This document shows positions 1 through 11,123 of a DNA stretch of 64,000 nt, piece after piece. This DNA comes from Prinia subflava (lineage: Eukaryota; Chordata; Aves; Passeriformes; Cisticolidae). The translations under genes were made by a program, and so were the position numbers. Location: assembly GCF_021018805.1 (NCBI RefSeq), contig NC_086283.1:54564312-54628311 (forward strand). The letters run 5' to 3'. The notes beneath the pieces are model-generated. The model was not told where the DNA came from. It made no database searches and saw nothing but the letters and a program-made list of their open reading frames with translations. The first letter of the stretch is position 1; every line of letters begins with the position of its first letter.

Positions 1-3000
1 GAAAATTAACTGTATCCCAATGAAACCAAAACATTCGCTCATCATTTTAAGCCTCCTGCCTGTGAATAATGCATTGATTTATATTTTTCCCTTTCAAAAG
101 GATAGCAAATGGATATTTCATCCATTTTCAACCTGGTGAAGCTTAATCACACATACCTTAAAAGGCCCTTTACACCCCAAACTAAGGTTCTTCAATTAGA
201 CCTATTCTGACAATTTTGGCAGGTCTGTCCCAGATATTCTCAAAAGGATGAACTGCACATCCCACCTGCCTCTGAAATGGCTTGTTCATAGGGTGAAAGT
301 CTCTCCCTGCAGTCTTCCCCTTCCTTCCATGTTACATCCTCCTCCTCCTCTGATGTTCTCCTCTGCCTCAGTCTCAGTGGCTACTCAGATCCCTTGGGCT
401 GTGGCCTCAGTCCATCTGCCCAGGCTGTGCCCACATCTCTGTAGTAAAAGTGCAGGAGGCAACTGTGGGGTAACCTCATTTACTTGACATATAGGGTCAT
501 TCACAAACTGGGGAGAATTTTTAATTTATGTTTGTGTATATTTATATCTACTGAAAGCAACATAAGAAGGATTCTGGCTGGAGGATTATGTATGTAGAAG
601 CAGGACGAAAGCTGGCGGGAAGAAATAGAGGAAACCTACAGAGAGGCAGGAGAGTAAAGACTTTTCCATTCTCTCTAATGAGCATCCTCAATGCTTTTCT
701 ATTTGTGTACATCTTAACTTCTAAAGCTAGAATTTTGGAAGGAACAGTAATAAACTGTTAATGTTGGTTTACATATAAGTGTTTAAGCTTAATGTATGCA
801 AGAGATATGTGAAAACAATGTGGAAGCATATAAATGTAATCTCATTTGGTAACACTCAAATCATCAGATCATCCTCAAAATTTAAAAATTTTTCATTTTA
901 TCAACACTGCTGAGGTATGTCACAGACAGAACATTTACACCAGCAAAAAATTTAATTCTTTTAATTAGTTAGAAAGCATATCAAGGGAGCTTCAACTACA
1001 AATTCCTGGCATCTCATATTATGTGAAACCTTTATTCCCAAGTGTGCCCAGAAAAAGATAGTAATACTTTGAACTGATATTATCCTGTTATAACTCTTGA
1101 ACCTACTGCATGTGGTACTGACATTATGGGCAGAAAATATCCAGTTCAAGCCCAGATGTTGCACTGCTCACCAGGCACCCTTTCTTTGATTTTCAGCAGT
1201 TTTAAAGGCCGTAACTCAGCTTACATGAAGTGCTAAAGAAGCTCAGTGCAACAGACCAGATTACATTTTGCATAAAATACTGAAGTACTGAACCCAATTG
1301 TCAGGAGAGGAAGAAAAGAGAGAGCAAGAGAAGGAGGGACACTTACAGCCTTCAGACAACGAATTTGCAAGGTGAAACAAATGCTCTCCATATGCCTGTT
1401 CAGAAAGCTGCCAGACTTCCTGCAGCATGGGATTGATGTGAGGATGGTAAGCAACAGCCAAATACCAAGAAAGGGTCTAGAATGGGGAGTCCTGTCCTGG
1501 TGTGTGGCTCCTTAACCACCAGATACATCAGCCTTACTGGGGTTAGACAATATGTAGCAGCAGCAGCACCCAGCACTTCCCTTATTTTGTTCCCTCCACA
1601 CACCTGATACTCTTTGCACTAGCATGGGGTTATTGCTTTGCCAGCATGGCTATGTCCCGAAATGCTGGTGCTCACCGGGGTAGGAAGCCTGGTGCAGAAC
1701 AACAAAACTATTCTGGGAGGCAGGGAAGGCAGCAGAAATCAGTGGTACAGCACCTATGAAGCAAAAGGTCTATTACAAGCTTTAGGCAAGGGAATAATTA
1801 TAAAAGCAGAACCATTTAACATGTATAACTTAATGCTTAATTCATAACATTAGTGACAATGTTTAGAAATCGAGTAAGAACTGAATATTTAGAAATAGAC
1901 TTTTATTCACATAAAAAAAATCTTTCTGTGTGAGCATCCCAATAAATTATTAACAGTGCAATTGGGTCAGTAGTAGTGATTTTATTCCAATGGCCATTGA
2001 CTGACTTTCATTGCTGTCTAGGCTGAATGTCAGTTGCAGATAGCCATGCACCAAACTGCTGTAAAAAGACCAAAGACTCTAGCAGACCCAGAAATAAAGG
2101 GAAAAGAGGATGTGCTTTTCACACAGATGCAGGGATCTCGTTTCCACTTCAGAAGGTCACCCTGTGTGCCTCCGGAATGAAGCCCAGCAGGGCTCCCTTC
2201 CCGGGAGGCCATGCAGTGGAGATGGAGATGGATGTGAGGTTTGAGTTACCTGACCATTAGCTGAACTCTTGCTGTCACTGGCCACACGGAGTTCCTTTGA
2301 TTTCAGCGCTGTTTCCAACCAGGTGCAGTGCAGCACCTACAAAGCCTGAGTGAGGCCCTGCCTTTACTCACAACCTTGCATTGCCCTTTTCCTTGTGCTT
2401 CCATGAGCAATATAAGCAATGCCAGCATCTTCCATGAGCAAAATGAGCAACCTCTATGAGCATTGCATACAAACCTGTCCACAGTGAATGTAGAGACATT
2501 CACACTCCCCAGGCTGATTATCTACACTGTTTAAAAAACACACACACATATTCACAAAATCCTTATTTTTCCTAAGTATGGTATTCAAATTAAATATTCA
2601 TCTCCCTTAAAAACCAATTAAATTTTAGTCTCTAGCAATTTGCAAATCTAAACAGCAAATGTAGAAAAATAATTAGCGTAGTAAGAAATAAGTTACTTCT
2701 CTGATAAGCTCATAAACCCTTTTAATTAAAGTCGCAATATTTTTAATTGCTAAAGGGAATATTTTGTTTATAATAGCAAACATTTCTAAGTTTTAATTTA
2801 GGTTTCAATCTAATATTTTGATAACTGAGAAATGGCCTCCAGGGGGCAACAGCATCCACCAAACAAAATAATGTGCATTCCAACTTTATCAAAGGATTTC
2901 CTTGCATGTATCTTCTTGGGATACAGCAAAGCTAAGTTAGCCTGTGCAAACTCTGACTAGCCTCCTGTGAGAAGACACTGAAGAGAACAATCACCAGTCA

Positions 3001-6000
3001 TTCAAAACTCGACTTATTAAAAATATATTTTCTTAATCAAACTACAAGAGCATACTTCCAGTAACTTTATGCATACAATCTAAAATTCCAAATAAAATGT
3101 ATAAACTGGCATTATTTGGTTTTTTTAGCTTTTAGACATGCTATTTTGAATTTATCTGAAATACCTGGGAATTGCTGTATTATGTCACTTTCCCTGTTGA
3201 CAGCAACAACTATTGATGTGCAAAGGGCTTACGAAACTTTGGGGCTGACAGAGCAGATGGCCTGATAGAGGTCAGGGTGACACCACCCCGTATGCCCCAG
3301 CACAGCCAGTGTGAGGGCAGGGCCAACCACACATGCAGGCATGCTCAGCCCTCACACAAACATGAGTGCTGTAGGTAACCCTGTCGTGCTCCCTGGCTGG
3401 CTAGTCGGGATGAGTATCCCTTGGTGAGAAATACACCCGTACACACACTCGGTATGGGCTGCTCCAGCAGGCGGCTCCTGGAGCAGCCATGGGGAGATGG
3501 AGCAAGGCCCCTCACAGAGTTTCCTCACTCCAGCAGCACACTGGACTGACACTGCCAGTCAGGCTGGGGAGTCACGCATGGTCACATAATTAATCTCATA
3601 ATCTAACAATGAGTACATCCAAGTTGTACGTGTTGGATGACAAGAAGCATGTGTCTCAGTGGTAGGCCACAATCTTTCATCAACCAGAAGAAAGATTCTA
3701 AAAAATGGCATTGAGATTCTGGCAGGGATACCTTTGAAACTGCCACTCCTGGGGAATTGATCACAAGGTGCTGCTATCAGGCCACTACTTACTGGCAGCT
3801 TCCAGCCAGTAACTTTGTAAAATGCTGTCGTCCTTATTTCAAGTAACAGTCACATTAAAATCCAACTTTTCTATTACGGATTTTAAAAAGCTGTTCATTA
3901 TTCATTATTCACTGTGCTGTTATGGTTATGCACTTAGTCAAGATCATACTGCCCAGCTTTATGGGAAAGGAATTATCCCAGAAGCCTGTAGTCTAAAACT
4001 GCAAGAACACACATAGGACTGAAGGTAAGTGCAGGTGTCAGCTTGTGAAGCAGTATGATATATGAGGCTAGTAGGCATGAAAAAAAGAAAGACATCTAAA
4101 GGAAGAAAGATATCGTGATATATCCAGATGCCATTTCTTTAAAAAATTAAGAAAAATGTAATTAAACCAGAAGACTGAATATACAAGGAAATCAAAGTAA
4201 TCAAACCCCTCACATTCAAGGAGGGAGAACTCCCATCTTCCTTCTGGACACTGTCCAGAGATCTGGACTAGAGGTATAAGGAGAGACAGGAAAGACACTT
4301 CAGTCTAGGAATGGGGTCAAATACTGTCACATTTCTTTTGATTTTTCAAGATGCTTGAGCAATGATGAGATCCAAAGGTAACATTGCTTAGTCCTCTTGT
4401 TGATCTGTCTCGTTCTGTTTGATTTTTCTCTTTAATGCCTACATGGCAGAACACAATCTTAAACTAACTTTGTCGTGTTTAACTTGGCAGTTTTATTTTG
4501 GATTTGGAGGTGCTGGAGGAATATTTTTTTTCATTTTGATCATAAAGAAGGCACTCTATTTTGAACCACATTTTAAATTCCATTCATCATATTGCTTTTG
4601 TAGTTTACCGTGTCCAGGCTTGACAAAGTGTTGATCAATCACCCATTGAGAACATGAGTCAGATAGGAGAAAGCACAATGAAAGCTGTGTTTCTCTGACT
4701 GCAGATTCTAATAAAAGGAAATTGCTCTTTGAAGAATGCCAACTTTTTTCACCCTACAGCCAAAGGGACATCCAATAAACCTTGGGAATAAAAGCCAAAA
4801 TAACTATCTTCCTCCATATGAATCAGTATTTCCAAGTCCATTCCAAACGCCTTTAGCAGAAATAGCTCAAATGAAGTTGGATTAAGTATCAATTAGCATG
4901 GTGTTAGTAAAGCTGTCCTCAACAAAATAAACAGGTTTTTATTGTTGCTATTAGCTAGAAATGGAAGTATTGTCATTGTTAAAGGGGAGAAATTCTGTGT
5001 AATGTAATTATTTAAAATAATTTTTACATTTCAACATAATTCTATGTAATAAAATACATACACTATTGTCTTGGGGGAAAAAAAGATTTTACAAAGACAT
5101 ATAAAGGTATAATTGCATTAAGAGAAACTTGGGAGAATAGGGTCACAAAATCAATATATTCCTATGATATTTAATCAAATAAAACCTAAGGTAACCATAG
5201 TTTTTTCCAAGACCAAAAACATACTGGCCATTTCATTTTGAGAGGTATTCCATAGCTTTCTACTCTGGTAAATTGTGCCCAGTGATCTATACTTTGGCCA
5301 TTTACTTGTTCACAGGTAATCTTTCTTCTAGCAAGTTTTGATGAGCACAAGATTTCACATTGCCCAAAAAAAAAAAATAGGACTTATTTGGGCATCAGCT
5401 ATTCACGAACCATTCTGTATATTTTCTGACCTTTTGTAGCCAGATATTTAGATACATTAACATAGTCCTTCATACATGCAATGAGAAACCCCACACTGTT
5501 AGAAGACTAAGAAACAAAGGAAAAACAAGCCTTGTCAGCCAGCTAAGGTCAGTAGAAACACAAAGTGCTGATACTGGTAAGTAACACAGAAAACCAAACA
5601 CCTGAAGCTGTGTGCATTAAGGAGGAACTTATCTGGGAACAGCTACAGCTGTGAGGCCATTCTACAGCTACTGGATAGGTGAAAAGTGGAAGCTGAGAAC
5701 ATCTTTTGCTACTGGTAAGTGGCTGGGAGTGTGAGACCATCTTGCAGGGCATGTCTGCACATATCACACATTAGTTGTCATGACAACATGAACTTTCCTT
5801 GCGTCAAAGTACACCATTACTCTGGGTTTTCCACCTGATTCTCGCCAACACAACACGTCCAATCAACTGTGCCACTTGTTTAAGTGACTTTCCACAGACA
5901 CTATTAAAGTGGAATGTTTACTATAAATTCAGGTCCTATGCAAATCTTTTCCTCTGGAGAGCATCCTCATTCATGTTTATTAATTATACTGGCTCTCAAA

Positions 6001-9000
6001 GTTCTTATTTTCTTACTGTTTCCTTATTTAGCAAACTAGCATTGTTGAATAATAGAAGAGTATCTATATGATAGTTTCCTTTTGGAAATAATTAGTCCAA
6101 TTTAGTGGGTATGTCCTTGTTTCCTTTTTTATTTTTTTTTTTCATAAATTCTGGAAGCATCTGGATTTGTTCCTTAGCAACACTTTTTAGTTTGCCATTT
6201 GCTTTTATTCAGCTCCCCAAAGAGTGCTTTTAAAGCTGTAGTAAGGTTGGCCATTTCAGAGAAGAAGCTTTTATTTTTCCTCTTGAATGAATGGTGAGAA
6301 TACGCCCAGATATCACAGCCTGACAGGAACATTCTCCAGTATATTAAAACCCATCCTTGAAACAATGAAATACTTTTAAACTGAGATAATAGGTGAATTA
6401 CTGGCAAGAATACTGATAACTTTGTCTATTGTTCTTGGGAAGGGCACAAGAGAAAAAGGACAGCTAATTACTTAATGTTCTGTATAGAAAGTTAATTTTG
6501 ACTAAATGAAAGCTTTGACATTTATGAGCCTCGAAAGGTACTTCTCACCTTGTTCATATACATCTAGCACCGAGCTTTGCCTGCTCACACACAGAGGGCA
6601 GTCTAGCTATGCAGCATACCACGCAGAGGTGCTTAGATACCCCTGCATACCAGTAAATACCAAATAAACACCACAAATTTTACATGAGGTGAGAGAAAAT
6701 CACTTGAGAATTGCCCCACTTGGACACAATAAGTACCACAAAATATACATCACACATACAAACAGTGAAAGTCCTTCCAAATAATTCAAGGTCAATATGT
6801 TGATGCCTGTCTCTGTGCTTTGCAGTTCCACCCTTCATCACACAAAGAAGAGTTATGTACTGTTTCAAAGGTGAGTTTTTTCGCAGCATGGCAAACCTGA
6901 CTCTTTTAAGTTAATTTATAGTGAAATAGTAAAACAGAGCAGAACAAAGAGTGCTACGATGGAAAAATTGTGCCAGCAGAAGTCTGTTCACCCATTAACT
7001 TCTGTGGAAAGGCCATGAGACATACAGTGGGCTGCTGATTAAACAGAGACTCTGTGCCTGCTCCCTCACTGCCCAGAGTCCCCAAAAGGTATGGTGCTCT
7101 CTTTGCTCCCTGGTGCTCCACCAAGTTTAATCAGTACTACTGACTGATCAGTTTATCCATCAATAAATATATACCAGAAAGAAAATGTTCAATTTCTGTA
7201 TGCAGGCTTCAGCACAGTTTGTGACTTAAACTTTTTCTTTCCAAATAAGTACATTACCAAAACCCTGCAATAAAAAGTCTCTTTGGCTAGACCCTTGCCC
7301 TAGTCTACTCCCCTTCTGCTGTTTGACCAGAACAAAAGACACTTCACATTTCTGAGGAGAGATAATAAGTTTGCTACCCATCACAACTCTTTGTGTAGCT
7401 GCTTTGGAAGTGGTTTCTGGGAGTAGTATGGAAATTAGCATGACAAGTAGCAGCTATAATTGTGTGCAATGTAAAATGGCTTTATGGCACCACTCTTTTC
7501 CTCCAACATACAGCATAGAAAAATGCAACTGGAGTTTCAACAAACTTGGGTACTTATTTATTGAATCAAACTGAAATGCAGAAAGATGTAAGACTGATAT
7601 AAATCTTCCTGCTTTAGACATACTCTTGTGTATGAAAAGAGAATCTAAAAATCCATCAGGAACTTTTAATCTACAGGGAAGCCAGGACAAAACCCTCATG
7701 GAGGACATTTGACAACACCTAGCTTGTTTTTTCTGTTGAATCTCTGAAGTTCATGCACACAGCCTTGCCCCCAGTGCAGCTATTAATATGGTCAGCATTG
7801 GGTTCAATAGTAGCAGAAGAAGGGCCAAAATGGAGTTAACAGTCAGATCTGTAAAAAAATGTTACTTTTTAGGAGGTTCTGTGACATGTACCAGCCCCGC
7901 TAAAGAGAGATAAGGTGTATCGTACAATAATCTGACACAGCACAGCACAGAGATAGCCTAGTGTCAAAGCTGAGCACTCAGAAGATAAGCACAATGGAAC
8001 AGAGAGACGAACTGGATGGATACCCAGTATTATGTCTTTTTATCTGCCCCTACCACAGATAGTCACCTTTATCAGCTTTCTAGAGTCTGATCTTTCACTT
8101 CAGTGGAATAATAATTATACTTCCTCTTACTCTAACAGAATGCCTCTGAGATGTCTTACTTAAAATCACAGAACTTAATGGTGTAGTTTTGTTTTTGCTC
8201 CCATTTAAGACCCGGGCTTTCATATTCTGCAGGAAGACACTTGGTGGCACTAATTCAACATCATTTTTACTTCCCATACCACAGATTCTCTGGGTTAACC
8301 TAAAAATATGGAAAAAAATTCCTCTTAGTAAGTGTATCCTATGAACTCTCTAAGACCAACTTCTGCAGTCATTACTCAGTTTTTGATTTAATCATTGATG
8401 ATGTAAAGAAATACTTCATTTTTTGTTAAAAAAACCCTAAAGATCACTTTGTGATAGTAAACTGATCACTAAATTTGAGCTGAGAATTTTTTTGCCTATC
8501 AATTACTTTGCAGAATCTTTACATTTCTGCTTTGATGGGTACTTAAAATTTACTCCCAGTGTAAAGTGCAAATTCTTTGTCCCTTAACATCACTGTTCAC
8601 TGCAAATTGAATACAGCTCTTTGAAAACAAACAAGACAAACAAACCCTGACTGGAAGCATCTGGTAGCTAGGATAGTTACTCAAAGACAACTGCAAAGGC
8701 AGTAGAGAGTTTCACTGGCAGTACCCTGTAGTCCTTCTAATTTACACTTCTGAGGTACAGCCATTTGCAATCCAGTATTCATACTGTGTTTTGAGACAGA
8801 CACAGGGGAACCAGCAGCACCCTCACCCATTCAGATGAACAAAAACCTATAATCCCTCTATAAAATTCAGCTTTTCCAGGAACTATCCAGTAGCTCCTCA
8901 TGGACAGTACCCTAAAGTGGTGCCAAGGACCACAGCCTTATCACAGACACCTGGCAGTTATTCTTATCAAGGCCGCTGAAAGATCTGACAGTCAGAAGAG

Positions 9001-10239
9001 GATTTATTTATTTATTACCCTTAACAGCAGGACAGCATGACATTAGCTAAGTATAATCTAACACCGTTAGATAGCCCAAAGCTTGGCTGAAGGTGCCTCC
9101 TTTGTGGGAGGGGGAAGATCATGCCCAGATGTCCCTGCGACTCTCCACTTACCACACTCAAAATAAAACTTCTGCGAAACAGATTACAAATAGGTCAGTG
9201 GCCACTCAGTGGAAATGCGTTAAAGCAATGAAGCACAGCTAAGCACATTCTCAAAACACAGATAATGCTCTCACCAACAGTGTAAGTGGCCTTCCTCTAG
9301 AGCAGAAACAAGGTTCATTGCCCATCCCCACCATCCTTCAACAACAGCCAAACGAGTGACCCACAGCTGTTACTCCACGGTCACAGTGACCACAGAGCCT
9401 GATTGCTCCATGGACGCCCATTGGTCCTGAACCTATGAAATCCATGCTGCTGGGAAACTCCTTTCCCAGCAGTTTTACTTTTGTTCCAAGTTTCACCAGC
9501 TGCACCAGAGAAACTTTAACATTTTCGGACAAAGTGACCATGCCATTATCTTCATGTACTTGAGTGCAATTTGTTTGTATACTCAGCAGTGTTTACATAC
9601 TCGAGGAAATGCTTTGCTGACAAGTTCCATAGTTGTCTAATAATCTTTAAAAACCCAGGAGGCACTTTTCAATGCTAGCGAAGATGCGCACCCAATGCAA
9701 ATTTTTTATTTCAGAACATTTTACTTCTGGCCTTTCTAGAAAGAGTACTATATTTTAAAATGTGAGACTATTATCGTCCCCCTTTCCAGACTTATGTGCA
9801 GCTAAAGGGCTTTTCCTCTAATATTCTTCTAACAAGAGCAAAGACAACCCACTGTTTTAGCAAAAACACAGGGAGGCAAAGCACAATCCAAAAGTGAGTT
9901 ACAATTAATCAGCTGAATATCATACTGAGCGCTATTTGACCACATTAAGCACATCAAATACAAAGCACTTACATGTGCTCTTCACACCAAGCCAGTATTC
10001 AGCGTATGCTGTGTCAGATGTGTTTTGTCACCATAATCATACAGCCTTTCCCACACCAGGTGCCAGAGCATCAGCCACAAAGGGCAGAGCCTCTCAAAAA
10101 CGCTTTGATGACCTGTCCCTTGCAGGAAGGTGGGGCTGCATTGTACGGAAATGCAAACAGCGCCATTTCTGTGCATTCTAGGCGCTTCGTATTTCATTAC
10201 GGTTATTATTTTGTTTTGTTAAAGGTTGGTTAACGGGAG
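1..10239. other. AT-rich single-copy DNA, possible intron/exon territory
   Basis: No recognisable gene, RNA gene or young transposon is seen here. The stretch is AT-rich and CpG-poor, with only short open frames. It contains several short segments that are open in one frame and bounded by good splice-like signals: minus strand at 1,347-1,419, 2,250-2,336 and 8,160-8,299, and plus strand at 6,826-6,870. They are treated as hypotheses in the findings. If a gene starts in the CpG island near 10.4 kb and runs leftward, this stretch would be its 5' part. A short perfect hairpin lies at 3,457-3,488. Nothing else stands out. Confidence 0.5.
3457..3488 (+). repeat. 11-bp perfect hairpin
   Basis: ggctgctccag (3,457-3,467) and ctggagcagcc (3,478-3,488) are exact reverse complements with a 10-base loop. 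The local sequence is GC-richer than its surroundings. No known small RNA is recognised; the stem is too short for a microRNA precursor. Confidence 0.7.
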
Positions 10240-10660
10240 AGAAAGAGGGGAATGGCGGGCCGCCGAGCCGACAGGGGCGCAGACAGGGGCGGTGCTGCAG
10301 GCCGGCCCGTGCCGCACGCTGCCCAGCGGGTGGTGCTGCGGGCACACGCCGCTCGGAGCCCGGCCCGGCCCGGCGGGCCCCGGGGCTGGCCGGCAGCGGG
10401 AGCCGCGCCTGCTGCGCGCCCAAGGGTTAAAGCCTCCGAGCCCCGTGCGAGCGAGGGAGGGGTCGGGGCAGGGTGGGGAGAAATGCAGGGAAAAGTAGGT
10501 CAGCTGCACCCAGCGGCGGAGCGGGCTGGGATGGAACGGGACGGGAGCACGGCAGGGGCGGCAGGGGCGGCAGGGGCGGCGGGGGCTGCACCTTGCCGGG
10601 GGCTGCAGGCGCTCCTGCCCTGACTCCAGGCGCCTGCAGACGATTTGCTCCCTGCCCTTA
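10240..10660. promoter_or_regulatory. CpG island, likely promoter
   Basis: This is the only strongly GC-rich, CpG-dense block in the window. It is full of CpG (ggccgccgagccgac, gcgcgccc, gtgcgagcgaggg) and stands out sharply from AT-rich flanks. CpG islands of this kind usually mark promoters of vertebrate genes. It holds a GC-box array, and a YY1-like ATGGCGG motif at the left edge near 10,253. Direction is uncertain: possible splice donors exist on both strands, for example agcag|gtactc near 10,665 on the plus strand. Open frames across it (up to 123 codons) are low-complexity Gly/Ala/Pro/Arg products of GC content and are not called as coding. The CpG ratio was not computed. Confidence 0.75.
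10553..10581 (+). promoter_or_regulatory. Triple GC-box tandem (Sp1/KLF-type)
   Basis: Three copies of GGGGCGG lie at 10,555-10,561, 10,564-10,570 and 10,573-10,579 in a perfect 9-bp period (caggggcgg). GGGGCGG is the core of the Sp1/KLF binding site, and clusters are typical of TATA-less CpG-island promoters. The array supports reading the island as a promoter but does not set its direction. Confidence 0.55.
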
Positions 10661-10751
10661 GCAGGTACTCACAATATTTACAACCCGATAGCTCTACCAC
10701 TCGGTACACATTTGTATTTTGGTAAATACACAGACACATTCAAGGAATTTC

Positions 10752-10802
10752 GGAGGGGGAGGGGAAGAAGAGGGGGAGGGGGGGGAGGAGGGGAGGGAAG
10801 GG
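10752..10802 (+). repeat. G-rich purine run, quadruplex-capable
   Basis: About 50 bases are almost purely purine, with many runs of three to nine G separated by A or AA. This pattern can form a G-quadruplex on the plus strand, or triplex DNA. It lies about 90 bp beyond the right edge of the CpG island, a common place for such tracts next to promoters. Confidence 0.7.
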
Positions 10803-11114
10803 CGCTGGAAATTAAAAGTGAAGCACAATTTGAAACTCTGCCTACACCACAACTTTTATAATCAGCTTGTGACATGCTTGGCACTGAACATTGTTTATGT
10901 CCACAATTAATGCAGTTAATACTAGGTTAGTAACTGCGGCAGCCAGCCACGTGCATCGCCTGGCACATGGGTGCCTGCTCCCAGCCGGAGAGGCAGGCTC
11001 TGCTCTCCAGCGCACACAGCCAGGCCAGTTCAAGCACATCTGGAGCCAGTTTAACTGGGGCCTCCCTCCAGTGCAGTACTCAGCACTGACAGTGTGTTCT
11101 TTCACACAAAACGC

Positions 11115-11123
11115 TATAAAAAG
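11115..11123 (+). promoter_or_regulatory. TATA-like box near CpG island
   Basis: The sequence cgcTATAAAAAGggggag carries a consensus-like TATA box in a local GC-rich context, about 450 bp right of the CpG island. A start site would be expected near 11,145-11,150 on the plus strand. An E-box-like CACGTG lies upstream near 10,949. No open frame or clear splice donor follows, so a non-coding transcript or a chance match are both possible. Confidence 0.3.

Noticed and set aside
9153..9171. 19-nt micro-exon-like segment, minus strand, with good acceptor (tctgtttcgcag) and donor (gtaagtgg)
   Set aside because: Too short to judge from sequence alone. Its phase cannot be tied to a neighbour with confidence.
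10252..10623. 123-codon open frame in the CpG island
   Set aside because: Low-complexity Ala/Gly/Arg/Pro composition caused by GC content. Several frames are open at once on both strands, as expected in a CpG island.
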